Both the position numbers and the translations under genes were made by a program. Below, one piece after another: positions 1 to 5,397 of a DNA stretch of 5,465 nt. The stretch covers positions 1-5,465 of the forward strand of contig JAZBPA010000437.1 of NCBI GenBank assembly GCA_036351435.1, read 5' to 3'. Origin of the DNA: JAAUQA01 sp036351435. GTDB taxonomy: Bacteria; Pseudomonadota; Gammaproteobacteria; Competibacterales; Competibacteraceae. Each line of letters begins with the position of its first letter. Positions within the stretch are counted from its first letter, which is position 1. A model generated the notes under the pieces. It did not search any database, was not told the origin of the DNA, and saw nothing but the letters and a program-made list of their open reading frames with translations.

Positions 1-126
1 CTTTACGTAAAAAACGGCAAATTAGATGCAGACATTTATATCAGTTCACTTAAGTTAATTCGAGTGTCGCTAGAGAAACCCTATCAAAGAATATCTGCTT
101 TGGCTACCCAAACAATCTACTTCTAG
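1..126 (+). CDS. Possible 3' end of an unrecognised gene (partial)
   Basis: Frame 1 is open from the left edge to a TAG at 124-126, giving 41 residues that begin LYVKNGKLDADIYISSLKL and end QTIYF. The composition looks protein-like (alternating hydrophobic and charged residues), and the other two plus-strand frames are closed by stops, one of them almost at once. An open run of 41 codons can arise by chance, no start is visible and I recognise no family, so this is only a candidate. If real, it ends about 115 bp before the sigma-54 promoter of the next gene and would be transcribed towards it. Confidence 0.25.
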   Translation, partial: LYVKNGKLDADIYISSLKLIRVSLEKPYQRISALATQTIYF

Positions 127-147
127 TTACTTTTTTGACGCTGTAAT

Positions 148-172
148 GAAATGTTCAATGATTAAACGTTTC
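148..172. promoter_or_regulatory. Imperfect dyad, candidate activator-binding site
   Basis: GAAATGTT (148-155) and AACGTTTC (165-172) form an inverted repeat with one mismatch around a 9-base centre. The centre lies about 108 bp upstream of the start point predicted from the -24/-12 promoter at 241-257. Enhancer-like sites for NtrC-family activators usually lie roughly 80-150 bp upstream. The dyad is seen directly; its assignment to the activator encoded at 1217-2605 is inferred from position only. Confidence 0.35.
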
Positions 173-186
173 GTTCAATCGCTGGT

Positions 187-198
187 GTTCTGCAGAAC
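187..198. promoter_or_regulatory. 12-bp perfect palindrome, candidate activator-binding site
   Basis: GTTCTGCAGAAC is a perfect palindrome centred about 75 bp upstream of the predicted sigma-54 start point. Its centre is about 32 bp, close to three helical turns, from the centre of the dyad at 148-172. Sites on one face of the helix would suit cooperative binding of an oligomeric activator. With a continuous 12-base dyad and no T-run after it, a terminator is unlikely. Function is inferred. Confidence 0.35.
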
Positions 199-208
199 CT
201 GCCTGGAT

Positions 209-221
209 TCTCAACAGATTG
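209..221 (+). promoter_or_regulatory. IHF-like site between dyads and sigma-54 promoter
   Basis: TCTCAACAGATTG matches the IHF core WATCAANNNNTTR at all but one specified position (C instead of A at 210). It lies at about -59 to -47, between the candidate activator sites and the promoter, where IHF bends DNA at many sigma-54 promoters. An A/T-rich run (about 222-242) follows on the 3' side. A classical IHF A/T element lies on the 5' side, so the match is incomplete. Confidence 0.3.
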
Positions 222-240
222 TTTAATATAAATATTTTTT

Positions 241-257
241 TTGGCATAGACCATGCT
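241..257 (+). promoter_or_regulatory. Sigma-54 (-24/-12) promoter of the histidine-repeat gene
   Basis: TTGGCATAGACCATGCT fits YTGGCACGNNNNTTGCW at 10 of 13 specified positions, including the key GG (243-244) and GC (255-256) separated by exactly 10 bases. This places -24 at 244, -12 at 256 and the start point near 268, giving a leader of about 40 nt before the ATG at 308. Mismatches are T for C at 247, A for G at 248 and A for T at 253. A GAFTGA-containing activator is encoded in the same locus. Scanning the GG dinucleotides in the 695-851 gap and in the minus-strand region at 5348-5465 found no other GG-N10-GC match. Confidence 0.6.
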
Positions 258-295
258 TTGGGGCAGGGACGCTTTTTCAACAATGTGAACTATCT

Positions 296-300
296 AGGAG
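296..300 (+). promoter_or_regulatory. Ribosome binding site for the histidine-repeat gene
   Basis: AGGAG lies 7 nt before the ATG at 308, an ideal Shine-Dalgarno match and spacing. It fixes the start and supports this small open frame as a real gene rather than the overlapping minus-strand frames. Confidence 0.75.
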
Positions 301-307
301 ATCCCAA

Positions 308-694
308 ATGAAAAAACTACTCATCACCATTTCTTTAACAACATTGCTCGGTTTTGTTAACCTAACAATAGCGGATGATAAGTCAACGAAGGGGTTTCAA
401 GATAAATCCGGTGACCACTTAAAAAATGTCGAAGTTCATCAACATTACCATCCAGAAGTGCGCGATGCACCGGCGACTCAGCAACCGTTTAACCAGCGGG
501 GCGAAGATGTCGTAGAGCAGGTGGAAGTTCATCAGCATCATCACATGGATGTCCGTGATGCACCCGCTAAGAAGGAGCCGTTCAAGGATCGGGGAAATCA
601 TTACATTGATGAGGCTGGAGTACATCACCACTACTACTATGATCAAAATACTGCGCCAGCCGGGACGGAATCCGCTCAAAACAAGAAAAACTGA
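308..694 (+). CDS. Small secreted histidine-rich 31-residue-repeat protein
   Basis: A 128-residue protein of no family I recognise. Residues 1-22 form a Sec-type signal peptide (basic MKK, hydrophobic core, likely cleavage after the Ala of NLTIA), so the mature protein should be periplasmic or extracellular. Almost all of the remainder is three tandem 31-residue units (29-59, 60-90, 91-121). Each has an F-x-x-K/R segment followed by V-x-V-H-x-H-x-H; the first two then carry VRDAPA. The third is degenerate (VHHHYYY, then TAPA). There are 12 histidines, 11 of them after residue 40, many spaced H-x-H or H-H-H as in metal-binding peptides. There is no cysteine and no later membrane segment. It has a strong ribosome binding site and sits alone behind a -24/-12 promoter. 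A role in binding or buffering a transition metal (copper, zinc or nickel) is inferred from composition and from the neighbouring cupredoxin. Adhesion or pH sensing are alternatives. Confidence 0.8.
   Translation: MKKLLITISLTTLLGFVNLTIADDKSTKGFQDKSGDHLKNVEVHQHYHPEVRDAPATQQPFNQRGEDVVEQVEVHQHHHMDVRDAPAKKEPFKDRGNHYIDEAGVHHHYYYDQNTAPAGTESAQNKKN
392..670 (+). repeat. Three tandem 93-bp coding repeats (31 codons each)
   Basis: Units at 392-484, 485-577 and 578-670 encode the three 31-residue modules of the histidine-rich protein with no length change between them. Units 1 and 2 are closest: both carry 'gaagttcatca' and a later 'gatgcacc' in register. Unit 3 has diverged, with extra His and Tyr and loss of VRD. 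The exact register implies duplication within the gene, with selection keeping the spacing. Confidence 0.75.
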
Positions 695-755
695 ACTGGA
701 TACCCATGCTGTGCAGTAAATGCATGAAGCTATTATCGGCTTTAATAGGTACTCT

Positions 756-769
756 GTTCTGATAGGAAC
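756..769. promoter_or_regulatory. GTTC-N6-GAAC dyad upstream of the regulatory operon
   Basis: GTTC (756-759) and GAAC (766-769) form a short inverted repeat in the 157-bp gap before the receiver gene. The half-sites match those of the palindrome at 187-198, though the gap is 6 bases here and 4 there. It may be a related operator or only a weak hairpin; no T-run follows, so a terminator is unlikely. I found no convincing sigma-70 or sigma-54 promoter in 695-851. TTGAGG at 812 with TAGGGT at 834 is a poor -35/-10 candidate. Confidence 0.2.
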
Positions 770-851
770 GAGTAAAGACAAGGATGTCGATACTCAATCA
801 ATCATGACGTCTTGAGGATCCACTGACTGGCTATAGGGTACGGGTGATTCG

Positions 852-1220
852 ATGTCTCAACACAGCATATTGCTGATCGAAAACGACCCTGGCCTGCTTG
901 AAATGCTATCTTTGATATTAGAGCAGGAGGGCTATCGAGTGAGCCACTACACTTGCGCTGAGCATGCTCTACGGATCGAATCTGAGTCTCCAGACCTAGC
1001 TATTCTAGATTATCGATTACCCGGGATGGATGGCCTCGCATTGCTCGAACAGTTGCGATTTCGTAGTCCCACTTTGCCCGCGTTGATTATCAGCAGTGAA
1101 TGCCGTCCGGAAAGCCTACCCTGCGGCGCGCCAAGCACCCGCCTGTTACGCAAGCCATTCGTTTACGCCACATTCATGGCCAGTGTGGCTGATTTGTTGA
1201 AATCAGGAGTTAGACCATGA
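852..1220 (+). CDS. Stand-alone receiver-domain response regulator
   Basis: A 122-residue protein that is a single CheY-like receiver domain with no output domain. Visible landmarks are the acidic pocket E10-N11-D12, the phospho-acceptor D53 in LAILDYRLPGMDG, S81 in the conserved Ser/Thr position (LIISS) and K101 in LLRKPF. Asn at position 11, where most receivers have Asp that coordinates Mg2+, may alter phosphorylation. It overlaps the next gene by 4 bases (ATGA), so the two should be translationally coupled. Its receiver resembles that of the downstream activator (shared PDLA..D.RLP), which suggests an old duplication. Likely roles are a phosphate sink, a connector, or a modulator of the kinase-activator pair; these are inferred. 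The ribosome binding site is weak (GGGTG at 842-846). Confidence 0.88.
   Translation: MSQHSILLIENDPGLLEMLSLILEQEGYRVSHYTCAEHALRIESESPDLAILDYRLPGMDGLALLEQLRFRSPTLPALIISSECRPESLPCGAPSTRLLRKPFVYATFMASVADLLKSGVRP
1204..1210 (+). promoter_or_regulatory. Ribosome binding site of the sigma-54 activator
   Basis: CAGGAGT lies inside the end of the receiver gene, with 6 nt between it and the ATG at 1217. It supports this start, which overlaps the receiver stop as ATGA. Confidence 0.6.
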
Positions 1221-2605
1221 TTGGTCATCTGCTGATCGTCGAAGACGATGCAGGCTTAAATCAGATTTTGGGCATACACTTCGAGGAGCAGGGCTGTACA
1301 GTCGATAACGCTTACAATATGGCCGAAGCTCTACAAAAAGTTTCAGCCAGCGCACCGGATTTGGCCTTGGTTGATCACCGCTTGCCCGATGGAACGGGTC
1401 TGGAATTGCTGACCCGACTCAAGGAAAAGGAACCCGATCTGGCGGTGATCGTCATTACCGCGACCCAGGATTTGGATTTGGCCATCCAGGCCATCCGGTC
1501 GGGTGCCTATGATTTTATCCACAAGCCGATTCAGATTGAGGAATTGGCTCATGTCGTAGATCGTGCGCTTGAGCACCGTCGCCTATTGCGTCAGGTGGCT
1601 GCCTTGTCCAGCGAAAGCGAACCACCGGTCACGCTGGGAGAGATGATCGGCCATAGCCGGGCAATGCTGGACATCAGCAAGGAAATCGCTCTGGTCGCGG
1701 ACAGTGACGTCCGGGTGTTGATTACTGGCGAAAGCGGTACCGGCAAGGAGCTGGTGGCTCGCGCCATTCACACTCATAGCCGTCGCCAGGGGCCATTCCT
1801 GGCGGTTAATTGCGCTGCTATTGTCGATACGCTGCTGGAAAGCGAGTTGTTTGGGCATGAGAAAGGCGCATTTACTGGAGCGATAGCCCGTAAGGCGGGC
1901 AAGTTCGAACTGGCGATCGAAGGCACTCTGTTCCTGGATGAAGTCGGAGAACTTGCACCCAATTTACAGGCCAAGCTGCTACGCGTACTTCAGGAAAGCG
2001 TTTTTGAACGGGTCGGTGGTACCCAACAACTCACCACCGAGGCTCGGGTCATCGCAGCCACCAATCGGGATCTGGACACCGAAGTCAAAACCGGGCGATT
2101 CCGGGAGGATTTGTTGTACCGATTGAATGTCATACAAATTCACATTCCGCCCTTACGCGAGCGACGTGACGATATTCCACTTCTGGTCAAAGGGCTGATG
2201 GAACGGTTGTCGCGTACCCTGCATCGCCCGCCCCTCCAAATCACAGAGGCGGCGATGACGCTCTTGACAGAGAATGACTGGCCGGGCAATGTGCGGGAAT
2301 TAGAGAACATTCTTACCCAGGCACTAGTGCGCGCGCGTGATACCTTGCTGACCCCCGCACTGCTTGCGTTGCGTCAAGACCCCCCCTTGTCCATGCCGGC
2401 AACGCCCTGTCAGGACCCTTTTCGAGACTCTCAAGGCCACTTGTTGAGTCTGGACGAACTGGAAGCGTTGCATATTCAGCAGGTTCTTGATGAAACATAC
2501 GGTCATAAGGGCCGTACCTGCGAGATTCTTGGCATCTCCCGGCCTGCTCTGGAGCGCAAGATACACAAATACCATTTACACCTTTCGCGTCGGATATTCG
2601 ACTAA
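1217..2605 (+). CDS. NtrC/AtoC-family sigma-54-dependent response regulator
   Basis: A complete 462-residue bacterial enhancer-binding protein, normal length for the family. The receiver domain (about 1-120) has acidic pocket E9-D10-D11, phospho-acceptor D53, T81 and K103. The AAA+ domain (about 143-375) has Walker A GESGTGK (171-177), the sigma-54-contacting loop GAFTGA (217-222), Walker B LFLDE (238-242), sensor I ATNRDL (281-286), arginine-finger region GRFREDLLYRLN (293-304) and sensor II WPGNVREL (355-362). A Fis-type helix-turn-helix closes the protein (about 415-455, GHKGRTCEILGISRPALERKI). It should be activated by phosphorylation from the kinase encoded next, then hydrolyse ATP to remodel the sigma-54 holoenzyme. 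The candidate target in this window is the -24/-12 promoter at 241-257, with dyads at 148-172 and 187-198. I assign no specific gene name because the inducing signal is unknown. Confidence 0.95.
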   Translation: MIGHLLIVEDDAGLNQILGIHFEEQGCTVDNAYNMAEALQKVSASAPDLALVDHRLPDGTGLELLTRLKEKEPDLAVIVITATQDLDLAIQAIRSGAYDFIHKPIQIEELAHVVDRALEHRRLLRQVAALSSESEPPVTLGEMIGHSRAMLDISKEIALVADSDVRVLITGESGTGKELVARAIHTHSRRQGPFLAVNCAAIVDTLLESELFGHEKGAFTGAIARKAGKFELAIEGTLFLDEVGELAPNLQAKLLRVLQESVFERVGGTQQLTTEARVIAATNRDLDTEVKTGRFREDLLYRLNVIQIHIPPLRERRDDIPLLVKGLMERLSRTLHRPPLQITEAAMTLLTENDWPGNVRELENILTQALVRARDTLLTPALLALRQDPPLSMPATPCQDPFRDSQGHLLSLDELEALHIQQVLDETYGHKGRTCEILGISRPALERKIHKYHLHLSRRIFD

Positions 2606-2628
2606 TGTCATGACAAACGCATAGCGTA

Positions 2629-4062
2629 ATGCGACCCAAACTATCGACGCGCCCGATGGAAACCAATTTGCCGGTTGCCCGTGGTCACAGTTTGTCCACT
2701 CGACTATTGGCCTTGATCTTATTATTTGTAAGCCTGGGCGGGCTGTTGATTCATGTCCCTTCGGTAATCCGCTTCTGGCATGATTATTTGGAGCATCAAG
2801 TGACTGATGCTTATATGGCTACGGTAGTGTTAAAGTCGGCACCCGCTTTCCGCGCTCTGAACAGCAATCTGGAAAGGCTCTTGCTGAAGCAGGTCGGAGT
2901 TAGGGGCATTGCGATTCACGGTCCGCACGGTGCTCCCCTGTTAAGTCTTGGCGATACCAGTAAAGGGGATATGACGTTGGACTTGCGCACGCAGACGACA
3001 ATCACGCGCGCGCAACAGGCGCTGAGCACCATGCTGTTGGGTGGAGACCGTTTGCTCCGCGTGCATGGTCGGGTTGCCCAAAGCGCTGAATCGGTGACAG
3101 TACTAATCGAAGAAAAACCACTGCGCACGGCGATGATTGGTTTTACACTGGAAGTGTTGGCCATTTCGGTGCTGATTTCCCTGTCGACAGCGACGCTGGT
3201 TTATTTGGTCCTGCGTTGGTTGATCATCCGTCCGGTATACCGAATTACCCAGAACCTGATGGCATTCCGCGCAGCGCCTGACGATCCTGCACGTATCATA
3301 ACGTCCAAGACGCGTTATGATGAAATCGGCGTCATGGAGCGGGAGTTCGCCCGCATGCAAACGAAATTGCGTACTGCGTTGGCTCAACAATCACGTTTGG
3401 CAGCGTTAGGTACGGCTGTCAGCAAGATCAACCATGACCTCAAGAGCACCCTGTCCACTGTATCGATCGCGTCAGAACGGCTGGCCCGCGTAGATGATCC
3501 TACTGTGCGCAAGATTGCCCCCTTGTTAGTGGACTCCGTAACACGGGCAGTGCACATGTGTAGCCAAACGCAAGATTTGGCACGAGGCGATCAAGTGGTG
3601 CCCCAACGAACCCGGTTAAAACCGTATGATCTAGTCGATGAAGTCATTCGCGCACTGCGACCTAATAGTTCGCAGAAAATCATTTGGACCAACGAGGTGC
3701 CGGATCAATTGACAGTCAGCGCGGACCAGGAACGATTATACCGAGTTGTGCTTAATCTGTGTCGCAATGCCTTGGAGGCATTGCAGGATTTCACCTCTGG
3801 GGGCGAAATTCGCATTTCCGCTTTCCGTGATTCGCGGGAAAGTTCAGTCATTATCGATGTTGCAGACAATGGCCCCGGTATTCCCGAGGCCATAAAAGGC
3901 TGCTTGTTTAAACCTTTTGTGGGCACCGCCAAACCGGGTGGTACGGGTCTTGGTCTAGCGACTTCGCGTGATTTGGTGCGTGCTCATGGCGGCGATCTAG
4001 TTTTGTTGGCCACGGGCCCTAACGGAACATGCTTTAGGATAACCCTGCCAGAATTCTGTTAG
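2629..4062 (+). CDS. Membrane sensor histidine kinase, partner of the sigma-54 activator
   Basis: A 477-residue HAMP-type kinase. TM1 lies at about 24-44, a periplasmic sensing region of about 120 residues follows (45-165; its VRGIAIHGPHGAPLL stretch looks like a PAS/Cache-type fold), then TM2 at about 168-195 and a HAMP linker at about 196-250. The phospho-accepting histidine is H269 in INHDLK. The ATPase domain has the N box (N376, N380 in NLCRNALEAL), G1 box DNGPGIP (413-419), F box LFKPFVGT and G2 box GGTGLGLA (437-444). All catalytic motifs look intact. The periplasmic part has several histidines (H51, H56, H97, H100, H146) but no obvious metal site. It starts 23 bp after the activator gene and no clear Shine-Dalgarno precedes ATG 2629; ATG 2656 is the in-frame alternative. 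It ends 32 bp before the convergent cupredoxin gene, and I see no clear hairpin terminator in that gap. Confidence 0.93.
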   Translation: MRPKLSTRPMETNLPVARGHSLSTRLLALILLFVSLGGLLIHVPSVIRFWHDYLEHQVTDAYMATVVLKSAPAFRALNSNLERLLLKQVGVRGIAIHGPHGAPLLSLGDTSKGDMTLDLRTQTTITRAQQALSTMLLGGDRLLRVHGRVAQSAESVTVLIEEKPLRTAMIGFTLEVLAISVLISLSTATLVYLVLRWLIIRPVYRITQNLMAFRAAPDDPARIITSKTRYDEIGVMEREFARMQTKLRTALAQQSRLAALGTAVSKINHDLKSTLSTVSIASERLARVDDPTVRKIAPLLVDSVTRAVHMCSQTQDLARGDQVVPQRTRLKPYDLVDEVIRALRPNSSQKIIWTNEVPDQLTVSADQERLYRVVLNLCRNALEALQDFTSGGEIRISAFRDSRESSVIIDVADNGPGIPEAIKGCLFKPFVGTAKPGGTGLGLATSRDLVRAHGGDLVLLATGPNGTCFRITLPEFC

Positions 4063-4094
4063 CCTACATTGCCCGGAGCCGAATTCAAGGACTA

Positions 4095-4619
4095 TCAACG
4101 CGTCGATACGGTGAGCTTGCCGACCATACCGGCTTCGCTGTGGCCAGGCATGTTGCAGGCGAACTCCAAAGCGCCGGCATGGGAGAAAGTCCAAACCAGC
4201 TCTTCGGTTTGGCCCGGTTCCACCAGTACGCTGTTAGGGTCGTCGTGTTCCATGTGTTTCATGCCGGATCGCCCGACGTGCATCATCATCTGTTGGTTAA
4301 TACCGGTCGCAGTCATCATCCCGTGTTTCATCATCTCCACCATTTCCTGGCGATGGAGGGCGTGCATGGCGGGTGTCCCGATGTTGAATTCATGCAGGAG
4401 TTGGCCTTCGTTTTTCACCACGAAGCGGATGGTCTCCTCGGCTTTTACGGAGAGATTGTTCGGTTTGAAATACATTTCTCCCAGCACGACTTCCATAGTG
4501 CGTTGAGCAGCCGATGCCTGACCCGGTTTACCGATGTCTTCATGACCGGCGTCGGCCAGAACGACCGTAGACAGGGATAGGACGGAAATCATTAATGCAT
4601 TCTTAATTAGTAAGCACAT
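4095..4619 (-). CDS. Periplasmic cupredoxin with Met/His-rich insert (CopI-like)
   Basis: A 174-residue exported cupredoxin. Residues 1-22 form a signal peptide (hydrophobic 7-21, cleavage after VVLA). The fold begins at about 42 (MEVVLGEMYFKPNNLSVKAEETIRF, typical plastocyanin/azurin strands). The type-1 copper ligands are complete: H76 in LLHEFNIG, then C155, H160 and M165 in FACNMPGHSEAGM. Between the two halves, residues 84-125 form an insert with 11 Met and 6 His, then DDPN, as in CopI-type cupredoxins of copper-resistance loci. The likely role is periplasmic copper binding, either electron transfer or detoxification; the insert suggests loose Cu(I) or Ag(I) binding in addition. A good ribosome binding site (GGAG, minus strand 4628-4625, 5-nt spacer) supports this start. 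It follows the anti-sigma gene by 44 bp in the same direction and probably shares its transcript. Confidence 0.92.
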   Translation of the reverse strand: MCLLIKNALMISVLSLSTVVLADAGHEDIGKPGQASAAQRTMEVVLGEMYFKPNNLSVKAEETIRFVVKNEGQLLHEFNIGTPAMHALHRQEMVEMMKHGMMTATGINQQMMMHVGRSGMKHMEHDDPNSVLVEPGQTEELVWTFSHAGALEFACNMPGHSEAGMVGKLTVSTR

Positions 4620-4663
4620 GAGAGCTCCGAACAGTCATTGTCAAACAAGTACAGACACTGAAT

Positions 4664-5347
4664 TTAGAATGTCTTAAGCGGTATCCACTGATCCTGGTGC
4701 ACAATCAGCTGCTCGCCAGGTGTAGTGGGCGTGTGACTGCCATTATTTTCGAGAGTAACCAGTAAGCGGCCAGGTAGTAAAGAACGTAACTCTTGCTCCA
4801 GTGTTACCCTCGTTTCTCCGCCTGCTTGTGGCAATGTACCCAGTGCGTAGATACCACGATCAGATTGAAACCAGAGAAAGCAGCGTTTATCGGCCGGCAT
4901 CGCCATCGGTGTGGTATTCGTCACATAGAGATACTTGCCTGTCGTGGATCCGCTTACCATCCACAAAGGTTGTTTGTTTGCGTCGCCGATTAACGCAACA
5001 TAACCCATGACCTCTGGAGGGGGAACTGATAAAAGCAGAATCAGCAAACCGGCCAGCAGACTATTGAACAACGCTAAGTTTCGCCACCATGCCAGACTTG
5101 TGGCGTGTTGCACCGGTTCTTCGGGAAACAGTTGCTGGGATAGGTTATCCCAGACCTTGGGTGGCGGCGGTATGGGTTGTGGATACCCCATCGCATTAAA
5201 GAGCATCGTCTCCCATCGTTGAACTCGACGGCGTAATCCATAATGGCCATATAATCGTCTTACAAATCGCTGCCGAGCGCTACCTTTGAGCGTACCTAGC
5301 GCGTATTCGGCGGCCAACAAATCTAACAGCGTATTAGAAGGGTTCAT
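4664..5347 (-). CDS. RskA-like membrane anti-sigma factor
   Basis: A 227-residue protein with the layout of RskA-family anti-sigma factors. The N-terminal cytoplasmic sigma-binding domain (about 1-80) shows the family-typical LLAAEYALGTLKGSARQRF followed by an Arg-rich helix and W45. A single membrane helix lies at about 87-108 (LALFNSLLAGLLILLLSV). The periplasmic RskA C-terminal domain (about 112-227) follows, including YVALI, KYLYVTNTTPMAMPADK and a GIYALGTLP segment. Proteins of this family hold an ECF sigma factor at the membrane until an envelope signal releases it. No sigma factor lies in the window; the usual position would be upstream, to the right of 5465. The start ATG has AGGA at 5361-5358 with a rather long 10-nt spacer. 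The frame is open further upstream to the window edge, but without a start and with non-family residues. Confidence 0.85.
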   Translation of the reverse strand: MNPSNTLLDLLAAEYALGTLKGSARQRFVRRLYGHYGLRRRVQRWETMLFNAMGYPQPIPPPPKVWDNLSQQLFPEEPVQHATSLAWWRNLALFNSLLAGLLILLLSVPPPEVMGYVALIGDANKQPLWMVSGSTTGKYLYVTNTTPMAMPADKRCFLWFQSDRGIYALGTLPQAGGETRVTLEQELRSLLPGRLLVTLENNGSHTPTTPGEQLIVHQDQWIPLKTF

Positions 5348-5397
5348 GGCGATAGTATCCTGCGATGTTTTAAGCGGCTTCTTTCTTTTTGTAATGC

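Noticed and set aside
705..726. CATGC...GCATG inverted repeat after the histidine-repeat gene as a terminator
   Set aside because: Only five paired bases around a 12-base loop, and no T-run follows.
419..797. Minus-strand open frames of 120 and 71 codons overlapping the histidine-repeat gene
   Set aside because: They arise opposite the repeats of a gene with a signal peptide, strong ribosome binding site and promoter, and their translations show no domain.
4050..4094. Short palindrome AGAATTCT and CCGGAGCCG at the convergent gene ends as a bidirectional terminator
   Set aside because: No stable stem with flanking T/A runs can be drawn in the 32-bp gap.
4140..4580. Plus-strand open frame of 146 codons (His-rich) opposite the cupredoxin, and a second of 145 codons at 4069-4506
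   Set aside because: Their His/Met richness mirrors the cupredoxin insert read backwards. The minus strand has the full copper site, signal peptide and ribosome binding site.
4620..4663. TTGACA on the minus strand between the anti-sigma and cupredoxin genes as a -35 element
   Set aside because: At normal spacing the -10 would fall on the cupredoxin start codon and has no good match, so a separate promoter is not supported.
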